Source: Gammaproteobacteria bacterium
GTDB lineage: Bacteria > Pseudomonadota > Gammaproteobacteria > Pseudomonadales > Litorivicinaceae
Assembly: GCA_024640985.1 (NCBI GenBank)
Contig: JAHEDY010000006.1
Span: 48,947-112,946 of the forward strand
DNA length: 64,000 bases
Direction: 5' to 3'
Below, in pieces: positions 57,397 to 64,000 of the stretch. The stretch's first letter is position 1. Every line of letters begins with the position of its first letter. The translations under genes and the position numbers were made by a program. Below the pieces are notes generated by a model that was given only the letters and a program-made list of their open reading frames with translations, searched no databases and was not told the origin of the DNA.

Positions 57397-57496
57397 TAAA
57401 GACCTCAACCGAAATTTGGAACAAGAGCCTTTGACATGACTACACGCACTGAAAAACTTCTCAAAAGGACTTCCAACCGTGACCGCGGAATAATCG

Positions 57497-58141
57497 TCAC
57501 TTGTTTCGAATCCGCATATTCAGCTTCAGTAATTTGTAGAATAGGAAAATCACAACGCCAGTTCCGAGTGTATCGCCAACCACAAAATGCACGGTGTACT
57601 GGAGCGCTTGTTCCATCGGTACTGCACCAAGGAGCGTCCGTTGAGTGGCTGACAGAATTCCTGCACTAAATGAAATCAGTAGTGCAAAAATCATCGATCC
57701 GGTGATGGTGAGTTGGCTCTGATCGTCGTCACCGAAGACGTCCCATTTTGCTGCATTTAAAAGGTACAACCAAAGAGGGTAGAGAAGGGCAATACAAACA
57801 TTCAGGATGATCGTTTCAAACCATGATTCCAGTCCGGCAAATTGAAGACTGATTACTGTTCTTGAAATTAAGATGACAGGTAGAAACCACCATCTGAGCA
57901 AATAAAACGATAAGAAAATAACGCCAGCAGGTAAATAAACCATACTTGCGTATTGAGTCACTTCGAAATTGAGCGAGCTCTCGAGCGGAAAGATAATCCA
58001 CTTTTGAATCTCATACATCACCAAAGCACTGATTATGAGCCAAATAGTGAGTTTTTTTCGGTCATCGAGTATTCTAAGAAGCAATTGAAGGTTCCGAAGC
58101 AATTGGTCGAGGATTGTATTTTGACCATGCCCGTATTTCAC
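57497..58141 (-). CDS. Stand-alone MASE1-like integral membrane protein, copy B
   Basis: 214 residues: a 28-residue polar N-terminus, then about six helices as in copy A. Shared with copy A are L-P-A-G-V-I-F-L-S-F-Y-L-L-R-W-W (70-85), Y-P-L-W-L-x-L-L-N-A-A-K-W-D-V-F-G-D (121-138) and G-D-T-L-G-T-G-V-V-I-F-L-F-Y-K (189-203). Elsewhere the copies are strongly diverged, so the duplication is old. It is divergent from winged-helix copy B, with 51 bases between the starts, an arrangement typical of a regulator controlling its neighbour. No output domain is attached. Confidence 0.68.
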   Translation of the reverse strand: MKYGHGQNTILDQLLRNLQLLLRILDDRKKLTIWLIISALVMYEIQKWIIFPLESSLNFEVTQYASMVYLPAGVIFLSFYLLRWWFLPVILISRTVISLQFAGLESWFETIILNVCIALLYPLWLYLLNAAKWDVFGDDDQSQLTITGSMIFALLISFSAGILSATQRTLLGAVPMEQALQYTVHFVVGDTLGTGVVIFLFYKLLKLNMRIRNK

Positions 58142-58192
58142 AGGGCCTCCAACTTATATTTTCGGAATATTGTATTCATCTGAGGTATGGAA

Positions 58193-58510
58193 ATGAGTTT
58201 ATCAACTGAACGCGCTTTGAACTTGCTTCGAGTTATTGAAAAAGCAGAAGAGATCTCACAACGAGAGCTTGCGGAGCAGGTCGATGTGAGTTTGGGTACA
58301 GCCAACCAGACGATTCGTGCACTCGTTGGTTCTGGAATCCTCGAAACGAACATCGTAACGACATCCAAAGGGAAGCGCGGTCAGACCTACCATTTAACCG
58401 CGGTTGGTGAAAAACAGCGTAAAGAGCTCGCTAAAGTCCGAATCCAGGAATGCATGAGCGAGATTCAGCAATTAACCAGCGAAATCGATACGTTACAGAG
58501 CGAAACCTAA
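58193..58510 (+). CDS. Small winged-helix regulator, copy B (intact)
   Basis: 105 residues from the ATG at 58193, chosen because GAGG lies eight bases upstream; an ATG two codons earlier is too close to it. Winged helix: E-E-I-S-Q-R-E-L-A-E-Q-V-D-V-S-L-G-T-A-N-Q-T-I-R-A-L, wing K-G-K-R-G-Q-T-Y-H-L-T; residues 80-105 form a C-terminal coiled coil (K-V-R-I-Q-E-C-M-S-E-I ...). Layout and length match MarR-type regulators near exopolysaccharide genes, though no such genes are here. It is followed 7 bases later by the 157-residue gene, so the two are probably one transcript. Confidence 0.75.
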   Translation: MSLSTERALNLLRVIEKAEEISQRELAEQVDVSLGTANQTIRALVGSGILETNIVTTSKGKRGQTYHLTAVGEKQRKELAKVRIQECMSEIQQLTSEIDTLQSET

Positions 58511-58517
58511 TCACGGG

Positions 58518-58991
58518 ATGATCTATCACTATTCCCATGCACCCATTCGAAAAGAAATCGAATCAGCCGGCTTTATCGGACTCGAAGGCTGTCGGCTAGA
58601 GTATTTTATTGAGGCTGGCCTGCATTTAAATCAGCCTCGCTCCTCGGAATTGAGCTATCAATGGCGAAGTTCAAAAAAAGAATACAAGGCACGAGGGCGA
58701 TATGTTTGGTTCACTGAACAACCCTTTTCTTATGCGATCGGGAATCCAGACGTTGCGAAAACACGCTACGCGTTTGAGTCTGCCGACATCCGTGCGTACA
58801 GTTGGCCAGTTCTGATGGATATGGCCAGCGGTGATAAAAAGCGATTTTCTGCAATGAAAGCTGCCTCAGAACTTGGAATGAATTCGGGTGACGACCCTTT
58901 TAAGTGGTGGGTTACTTTTGAAGAAGTGTCGCTTGAGAAGTGTCAATCGATTGATGAAATCGGTGCGTTTCCAGCCATGCACGGTTCATAA
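58518..58991 (+). CDS. Protein of unknown function, possibly ADP-ribosyltransferase-like fold
   Basis: 157 residues, soluble. It starts M-I-Y-H-Y-S, then I-E-S-A-G-F-I near 14-20, G-R-Y-V-W-F-T-E (60-67), R-Y-A-F-E (83-87) and K-W-W-V-T-F-E-E-V (129-137). An early H-Y-[ST], a central V-W-F-[ST] strand and a late strand with Glu are features seen in small ART-like proteins and toxins (KptA, DarT and DUF families), but I cannot place it in any of them. It is encoded 7 bases after winged-helix copy B, and its stop overlaps the convergent small membrane gene by 6 bases. A toxin-like effector is only a possibility. Confidence 0.6.
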   Translation: MIYHYSHAPIRKEIESAGFIGLEGCRLEYFIEAGLHLNQPRSSELSYQWRSSKKEYKARGRYVWFTEQPFSYAIGNPDVAKTRYAFESADIRAYSWPVLMDMASGDKKRFSAMKAASELGMNSGDDPFKWWVTFEEVSLEKCQSIDEIGAFPAMHGS

Positions 58992-59315
58992 CACGGTTGA
59001 TATCGTCATCGCGTTGAATAGGTTTCCAGATAGTATTCCTGCGAGATAACCGAAACTCATCGAGACGGTCTTTCTTCTCGTTGTGTCTGTCGCGCTATCG
59101 TTAAACGACACATCGTCGAATTCACTTTTAAAAATGGAAATGGGAAGCGTGCTGGAGCGAATCGTGTGGTTGTTTCGATGATCAGTCAGTCGCTTGATCA
59201 TCCAATAGACGCCAGGAACGATGAGGGCAATCAAAAGGCTATACACGCTTTGTTGAATCAAGATTCCAAGACATAGGCCAAGTAACGATGCGAGTAATGT
59301 TGCGACAATCATCAT
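58986..59315 (-). CDS. Small three-helix membrane protein with FKSEFDD loop, copy B
   Basis: 109 residues. Helices about 1-20 and 24-41, a positively charged stretch K-R-L-T-D-H-R (41-47) that suggests the loop faces the cytoplasm, then P-I-S-I-F-K-S-E-F-D-D (58-68), and a last helix about 85-105. AAGGGG lies six bases before the ATG. It is the partner of the 55429-55743 gene; the two point inward from opposite ends of the accessory region. Family unknown. Confidence 0.62.
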   Translation of the reverse strand: MMIVATLLASLLGLCLGILIQQSVYSLLIALIVPGVYWMIKRLTDHRNNHTIRSSTLPISIFKSEFDDVSFNDSATDTTRRKTVSMSFGYLAGILSGNLFNAMTISTVL

Positions 59316-59412
59316 TCGTTCCCCTTACCATTGATCTACAATATCTAGTGTTAGCTGATACCCTAAAACACAAGATGTTGATTTTCAATGGCTCTCTATT
59401 GAGGAGGTTCCG

Positions 59413-59835
59413 ATGCGCCAATGTTTCGATGACTTGAACATCCACACGCGCGGTCACTCAATGCATTCGATCACTCAAGCGGTTGGTGGATCGATCCAAG
59501 ACAGCGGTATCCAACAGGGAATTTGCCAACTGTCCTGTTTACATACATCAGCATCGCTTGTCGTGCAGGAAAATGCGTCGACAGATGTACAAACCGATCT
59601 ATTGGCGTTTTTGGATCATCTGGCGCCAATGGATGCGGGTCGTTACACACACGACCTTGAGGGTTTGGATGATATGCCCGCGCATTTAAAGACCGTGCTT
59701 ACTCAAACCCATTTAACCTTGAGTATTCGCCATGGCCAGTTGCTACTCGGTCAGTGGCAGGGGATTTTCTTATTGGAGCATCGACAGCAGGGATCCCATC
59801 GTCAGATTCAGGTGCACATCATCGGTGGCGATTAA
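59413..59835 (+). CDS. YjbQ family protein (UPF0047; secondary thiamine-phosphate synthase-like)
   Basis: 140 residues. Seen: the C-terminal D-D-M-P-A-H-L-K, the G-Q-L-L-L-G-Q-W-Q-G-I-F-L-L-E-H-R signature and a central R-Y-T-H-D-L-E. YjbQ proteins are small trimers; some complement thiE mutants weakly, but their true role is unclear. AGGAGG precedes the ATG. The stop overlaps that of the convergent GntR gene by 4 bases. It marks the return to ordinary chromosomal genes after the accessory stretch. Confidence 0.87.
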   Translation: MRQCFDDLNIHTRGHSMHSITQAVGGSIQDSGIQQGICQLSCLHTSASLVVQENASTDVQTDLLAFLDHLAPMDAGRYTHDLEGLDDMPAHLKTVLTQTHLTLSIRHGQLLLGQWQGIFLLEHRQQGSHRQIQVHIIGGD

Positions 59836-60494
59836 TTTTTGTCTTCAAGCGTGCCAAGAATTGTGGCCCGTTTGGTTTCAACGTGCTGTATTAAGATGGC
59901 CTCGAGACGCTCAGGATCTTTGGCCTCGAGTGCAGCAATGATTTCTGCATGCTCCGAGACAGCCTTTGCCCAACTTTCTTCGGTCATTTGTGCACTAAAT
60001 CGCGCGCGCCGGACCTTGGCTGAGAGGCTATTGATGGTGTCGACGAGTGTTTGGTTACCACTACCTTCAGTGACTAACTCATGAATCAATCGATTGGTTT
60101 CAAAATACTCCGCAACTTCTCGGTTTTGATAATGGCTGATCATTTGATCGTGAACTTTCCGCACTTGAGCAATCTTTTCTGCGGTCATATGAACAGCAGC
60201 TAAGCGCCCACCAAGACCTTCGAGTGCGGCCATAATTGGAAGAATCTCTGAGACGTCTTCGTGGCTGATGATACTGACGCTTGCGCCACGATTGGGTTGC
60301 AGCTCAATGAGCCCCTCAGTCGCCAAAGAACGGATGGCTTCCCGCAGAGGCGTGCGACTGACTCCCATGGTGTTGCAAAGGTCGATTTCATTCAGTCGAG
60401 CTCCCGGTTCTAATTCTCCGGAATCAATCATTAGCCGCAGCCTTTCGGCGACCTGAACGTGCAAGGGTGCTCGGATAATCACGCTGGAATTCAC
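59832..60494 (-). CDS. GntR family regulator, FadR/FCD subfamily
   Basis: 220 residues. An N-terminal winged helix has L-E-P-G-A-R-L-N-E, V-S-R-T-P-L-R-E-A-I-R-S-L and G-L-I-E-L-Q-P-N-R-G-A. The C-terminal all-helical FCD domain has conserved acidic/His positions (N-R-L-I-H, S-E-H-A-E-I, H-V-E) that bind metal and a small acid ligand. It lies 4 bases downstream of the FAD/Fe-S dehydrogenase gene on the same strand and probably regulates it; a likely ligand is a 2-hydroxyacid such as lactate or glycolate. Confidence 0.9.
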   Translation of the reverse strand: MNSSVIIRAPLHVQVAERLRLMIDSGELEPGARLNEIDLCNTMGVSRTPLREAIRSLATEGLIELQPNRGASVSIISHEDVSEILPIMAALEGLGGRLAAVHMTAEKIAQVRKVHDQMISHYQNREVAEYFETNRLIHELVTEGSGNQTLVDTINSLSAKVRRARFSAQMTEESWAKAVSEHAEIIAALEAKDPERLEAILIQHVETKRATILGTLEDKN

Positions 60495-60498
60495 TAGC

Positions 60499-63498
60499 CT
60501 AATCCTTCCTTAGATGTTCGGCCAAGAGTACAGCCACATGTTCGGCTTGGCGAGCAGTGTTGTCGGTGATCTGGTGTCGACAACTGGTCCCATCGGCGAT
60601 GATCCGCGCAGTGGACGATGCGTTGCGAACAGCGGGTAATAGATCAAGTTCAGCCATTGCAATGGATTCCTTAGCAGTTTCAGCCTGGTATCCAAAATGG
60701 CCGGCCATTCCACAGCAAGACGATTCAATCATAGACACCTTTAAACCTGGAATTCGTCGCAGAAGGGATTCGACTGGACCCATTGCACGTGCTGCTTTTT
60801 GATGACAATGTCCATGCACCAACACCTCTGAGCATTTTGCTGGCTGGAGATTGAGAACGATATCCTCTGCTTGTAGAGCTTGTTCGATAAATTCTTCAAA
60901 CAAAAATGCGTTTTTCGCGAGTAGTGTTGCATCGTCACTGGGTAGCAATACCTGAAACTCATCTCGAAGCGTCAACAGACACGAGGGTTCAAGTCCCACC
61001 ACGGAGATACCCTGACGAATCCAAGGCATCACAGTTTCAATAAACCGTGCAGCCTCTCTCTTCGCTTGGTCAACTAAGCCTGCAGCTAAAAACGTACGCC
61101 CACAGCACACGGAGCGGTTATCGGGTTTTGGCTCAATGACCTCGTACCCCATGGCTTCCAACACTTGACGCGCTGCATACAAGTTCTTGGTCTCAAATGA
61201 CCGGTTAAAGGTGTCACCAAATAGAATCACGGTCGGTCGATCTGTCTGTGGTTCTTTTGTCGGTTCTTGATATTTTCCCTCCCAGACTGGGAGTCGACGG
61301 TCTTTCGAGAGGCCGATGACTTTTTCGGTCACCCAAGGAAGTCCGGGGATCTGATCGCGAAGATTGGCCAGCCAGGGCACTTTTTTTAACCAAGGCGAAT
61401 AATGGGGCATGTACGCGATGAGCTTTTCACGAAGGCCTATCCCAAAGCGTTGGGTGCGCTGATAGAGAACTTCCGTCTTCATTTTGGCCATATCAACACT
61501 GGTTGGGCATTCGTTCTGGCACGCTTTGCAGCCGACGCAGAGCTTCATCGTTTCAAGCATTTCGTTTGAGGTCACGGCGTTTGGTCCTAACTGCCCTGAC
61601 AGCGCCAACCTCAGCGTATTCGCCCGTCCTCTGACGAGGTCGCGTTCGTTTTTTGTCACCCGGTAGGATGGACACATCACACCGACATCGGTTTTCCTAC
61701 AGGCGCCGTTGTTATTGCACATCTCGATAGCCCCGCTGAAGCTACCCCAAGCCGACCAATCGAAGCCGGTTTTAAAGGATCCATGGATGGATACGCGGTC
61801 CTCATATTCAGGGCTAAAACGAAAGAGCGATCGATCGTCGTGTTTAGGCGGATGCACAATTTTGTTGGGATTGAAGAGGCCTTTTGGATCAACCATGCCT
61901 TTGACGTCTTCAAACAGTGCGACCATTTCAGATCCGAACATGTCTCGATGGAATTCAGAGCGCGCAATTCCATCACCGTGCTCTCCAGAATGTGATCCTT
62001 TGTATTCGCGAACCATCGCAAAAGCATCTTCGGCGACGGCTCGCAGAGCGTCGGCCCCGAGCTGTTTTTTCAAGTTTAGGACAGGCCGCACATGCAGTGT
62101 TCCAACGGACGCGTGTGCATACCAACAACCACTGGTCCCATGCCTTGCAAAGACTTCAGTGAGACGTCTGGTGTATTCGGCGAGATCTTTGAGATCAACT
62201 GCGCAGTCTTCAACGATGGAGATCGGTTTCGCATCATCGCGCATCGACATCATGATATTCAGACCTTGTTTTCTGACTTCCCAGATTTGTTTTTGGAACG
62301 CAGGATCCTCAGCTCGAACTACCGCATCAGGCTGTCCGAGGTCAGACATCATTTGTTCCAGTTGATTGAGTCTTCGAATATTCTCGAGTTGATCTTCTTC
62401 AGAAAACTCAACCAGCAGTAACGCATCGGGTTGTCCTTTGACAAACAAGTCCACGGTCTTCGCAAACATCGGAATGTCGCGAGATAGATCGATCATCGTC
62501 CGATCGACCAGTTCTACGGCTGATGGCCCTAATGTCACGAGATGCTGTGCTGCGTCCATCGCGGCGTAAAAGGTTTTGAAATGACAGACGCCAAGCGTTT
62601 TGTTGGTTGGAATCGGCGACAGCTTGAGTTCGATTTCCTCAAACAATCCGAGGGTACCTTCACTGCCGACAAAAAGGTGTGCTGGGTTACTTTTCGTTCC
62701 AGGCCAGCAACCCGACCCCCCATTGCCATCGGGGATCAAGGCATCGATATTGTACCCACCGACACGTCGCATCAGTTGGGGAAGACGTGACTCAATCAAC
62801 GACTTATTGGAAGCGCCGAGATGCAGAAGTCGACCGAGAAGATCTGTGCGAGTCTCGAGCTCTGCCGGTGATCGTTGTTGCTCATCGGTTGAAAGCTCGC
62901 GCCAATGCGCGGTTGACCCGTCGGCGAGGAGAGCGCGAACACTCTCAACGTTATCCCGCATGGTGCCGTATCGAATGCTACGTGAGCCACAACTATTATT
63001 GCCGGTCATCCCACCAAGGGTGGCTCGACTTGAGGTTGATACGTCAACGGGGTACCACAGGCCGGTCGAGCGCAGTTTTGAATTCAGGTGATCGAGGACA
63101 ATTCCCGGCTGGACGATGCATCGCTTCTGGTTGGCATCGAGATGGACCAACTGGTTGAGATATTTTGAGTAGTCTATGATCAGGGATCGGTTAATGGTTT
63201 GACCGTTTTGACTCGTCCCCCCGCCTCGACCGGTGAGACAGATTGCAGAATCATGAGCGATTGAAATGAGCGCTTGCAGATCGTCAATCGTTTTTGGAAC
63301 AACGACCCCTAATGGACACATTTGGTAATGACTTGCATCGGTCGCGTAGCGACCTCGGTCAAACCGTGAAAAAAGGATTTCGCACTGGGTTTCAGAGTCG
63401 ATGCGTTGTTGCAGTCGACGCAACTCACCCACGTCGAGATCACGAGGTTTCGGCGGAGGATTGTGGGTGTCACCTGGAGGTGCTGTAAGAGTGTTCAT
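60499..63498 (-). CDS. FAD/Fe-S 2-hydroxyacid dehydrogenase, YdiJ-type fusion
   Basis: 999 residues, close to E. coli YdiJ (1018). N-terminal FAD-binding PCMH domain (T-G-R-G-G-G-T-S-Q-N-G-Q, G-G-M-T-G-N-N-S-C-G), FAD-oxidase C-terminal domain with H-S-G-E-H-G-D-G-I, then a ferredoxin-like part (C-x-x-C-x-x-C-x-x-x-C-P in C-V-G-C-K-A-C-Q-N-E-C-P) and two CCG-type cysteine-rich repeats (C-C-G-R-T and S-S-C-C-G-M-A-G). It thus joins GlcD-like and GlcF-like parts in one chain. YdiJ-type enzymes oxidise D-2-hydroxyacids (D-2-hydroxyglutarate, D-lactate); glycolate is also plausible because a glyoxylate aminotransferase is divergent from it. Confidence 0.88.
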   Translation of the reverse strand: MNTLTAPPGDTHNPPPKPRDLDVGELRRLQQRIDSETQCEILFSRFDRGRYATDASHYQMCPLGVVVPKTIDDLQALISIAHDSAICLTGRGGGTSQNGQTINRSLIIDYSKYLNQLVHLDANQKRCIVQPGIVLDHLNSKLRSTGLWYPVDVSTSSRATLGGMTGNNSCGSRSIRYGTMRDNVESVRALLADGSTAHWRELSTDEQQRSPAELETRTDLLGRLLHLGASNKSLIESRLPQLMRRVGGYNIDALIPDGNGGSGCWPGTKSNPAHLFVGSEGTLGLFEEIELKLSPIPTNKTLGVCHFKTFYAAMDAAQHLVTLGPSAVELVDRTMIDLSRDIPMFAKTVDLFVKGQPDALLLVEFSEEDQLENIRRLNQLEQMMSDLGQPDAVVRAEDPAFQKQIWEVRKQGLNIMMSMRDDAKPISIVEDCAVDLKDLAEYTRRLTEVFARHGTSGCWYAHASVGTLHVRPVLNLKKQLGADALRAVAEDAFAMVREYKGSHSGEHGDGIARSEFHRDMFGSEMVALFEDVKGMVDPKGLFNPNKIVHPPKHDDRSLFRFSPEYEDRVSIHGSFKTGFDWSAWGSFSGAIEMCNNNGACRKTDVGVMCPSYRVTKNERDLVRGRANTLRLALSGQLGPNAVTSNEMLETMKLCVGCKACQNECPTSVDMAKMKTEVLYQRTQRFGIGLREKLIAYMPHYSPWLKKVPWLANLRDQIPGLPWVTEKVIGLSKDRRLPVWEGKYQEPTKEPQTDRPTVILFGDTFNRSFETKNLYAARQVLEAMGYEVIEPKPDNRSVCCGRTFLAAGLVDQAKREAARFIETVMPWIRQGISVVGLEPSCLLTLRDEFQVLLPSDDATLLAKNAFLFEEFIEQALQAEDIVLNLQPAKCSEVLVHGHCHQKAARAMGPVESLLRRIPGLKVSMIESSCCGMAGHFGYQAETAKESIAMAELDLLPAVRNASSTARIIADGTSCRHQITDNTARQAEHVAVLLAEHLRKD

Positions 63499-63519
63499 CG
63501 TTTTTCTTTTTCGGCTTTA

Positions 63520-63547
63520 TTTTGCATACAAAATACGATATGCATAT
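63520..63547. promoter_or_regulatory. Paired palindromes in the divergent promoter gap (candidate GntR operator)
   Basis: TTTTGCATACAAAA (63520-63533, near-perfect dyad) is followed by the perfect palindrome ATATGCATAT (63538-63547). They lie in the 123-base gap between the dehydrogenase (minus) and aminotransferase (plus) genes. The first recalls TTGTATACAA-like operators of FadR-subfamily GntR proteins, so the regulator at 59832-60494 is the natural candidate binder. Confidence 0.4.
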
Positions 63548-63621
63548 TATTCGGTTTTGAGATAGGCTTGCAACATCAGCCTGCGGTTTCATACGACCAG
63601 ATAATAGTAAGGATACTACCC

Positions 63622-64000
63622 ATGGCCTACAGGGCAGGACGACATTTTCTTCAAATACCAGGGCCAAGTCCGGTTCCAGACCGGATTTCGCGCGCAATTG
63701 ACGCCGCAGTGATTGATCATCGCGGCCCCGATTTTGCCGACCTTGGGAAGGCTGTGTTGTCCGGAATGCAGCGTATTTTCAAAACAAAATCCCCAGTGGT
63801 GATTTATCCAAGTTCTGGAACTGGCGCGTGGGAAGCATGCCTTGCCAATGTACTAACTGTAGGAGATCAGGTTGTCTTTTACGAGACCGGACAATTTGCG
63901 ACCCTTTGGAAGCAGATGGCGGATCGACTGGGTATCGAGACAGAATTTTTAGCGGGGGATTGGCGTCACGGAGTTGATGCGAATCGGATCGAAGAGCGGC
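63622..64000 (+). CDS. Serine–glyoxylate / alanine–glyoxylate aminotransferase, N-terminal part (cut by window edge)
   Basis: 126 codons up to the window end. It starts MAYRAGRHFLQIPGPSPVPD, then D-H-R-G-P-D-F, and Y-P-S-S-G-T-G-A-W-E-A (PLP phosphate loop), F-Y-E-T-G-Q-F-A and A-G-D-W-R-H-G. These match class V aminotransferases of the serine–glyoxylate type (SgaA), which make glycine from glyoxylate. TAAGGAT lies eight bases before the ATG. The PLP lysine is outside the window. Divergent from the dehydrogenase. Confidence 0.85.
   Translation, partial: MAYRAGRHFLQIPGPSPVPDRISRAIDAAVIDHRGPDFADLGKAVLSGMQRIFKTKSPVVIYPSSGTGAWEACLANVLTVGDQVVFYETGQFATLWKQMADRLGIETEFLAGDWRHGVDANRIEER

Noticed and set aside
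57436..57669. 77-residue plus-strand open frame
   Set aside because: Most of it is antisense to MASE1-like copy B; composition and lack of homology point to a shadow frame.
62600..63158. Two long plus-strand open frames (163 and 159 residues) opposite the dehydrogenase
   Set aside because: They are low-complexity, Arg/Ser/Pro-rich antisense frames of the dehydrogenase N-terminal domain.

Overview
The window is a 64 kb piece of a gammaproteobacterial chromosome around the dnaA/oriC region. The conserved block lpxL-like–glyQS–gmhB–gyrB–recF–dnaN–dnaA | rpmH–rnpA–yidD–yidC–mnmE–mnmG–rsmG–parAB–atpIBEFHAGDC–glmU–glmS, the polA–engB–cytochrome c4–dsbA cluster, the polA-linked kinase-type ThrB, and rppH–ptsP–TSUP–lgt–thyA all resemble the Pseudomonadales/Oceanospirillales more than the enterics. 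I cannot name a genus. Genes are packed tightly, with many 1-8 base overlaps (ATGA, GTGA, TAATG), and several starts are GTG or TTG.

Layout. 1-4.5 kb (minus strand): thyA (partial), lgt, TSUP, ptsP, rppH. 4.5-7.9 kb (plus): HAD phosphatase, HDAC-family deacetylase, ArgD-type aminotransferase, a secreted hypothetical protein. 7.9-12.7 kb: dsbA and cytochrome c4 (minus), engB (plus), a structured candidate sRNA gene downstream of polA, polA (minus). 12.8-20.3 kb: thrB, a MATE transporter, a zinc-ribbon protein, a gamma carbonic anhydrase, purEK, aroE, hemF, tsaC and an unknown exported protein. 20.3-26 kb: def, fmt, rsmB, trkA, trkH. 26-36.4 kb: an acyltransferase, glyQS, gmhB, then the leftward dnaA–dnaN–recF–gyrB operon. 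36.4-45 kb: two intergenic regions with DnaA boxes (dnaA/rpmH and mnmE/mnmG), the ribosome/membrane insertion/tRNA modification genes and parAB. Four ParB-type parS sites (two perfect, two with one mismatch) lie at 20.2, 29.7, 30.4 and 32.9 kb. 45-55.1 kb: the F1Fo ATP synthase operon, glmU and glmS. 59.4-64 kb: YjbQ, a GntR regulator, a large FAD/Fe-S 2-hydroxyacid dehydrogenase, and divergent from it the start of a serine–glyoxylate-type aminotransferase.

The one clearly accessory stretch is 55.1-59.3 kb, directly after glmS, the position of the classical attTn7 insertion hot spot. It holds two diverged copies of a three-part gene set that I do not recognise as a described system: a stand-alone MASE1-like membrane protein divergent from a small winged-helix regulator, plus a ~105-residue three-helix membrane protein with a shared P-I-S-[VI]-F-K-S-E-F-D-D loop motif. 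Between and beside them are a small secreted Cys-containing protein and a 157-residue protein that could belong to the ADP-ribosyltransferase-like fold. The first regulator copy has an in-frame ochre stop exactly where the second has AAA, and the frame stays open and coiled-coil-like beyond it. No transposase, integrase, CRISPR array, tRNA or rRNA gene was seen anywhere in the window.
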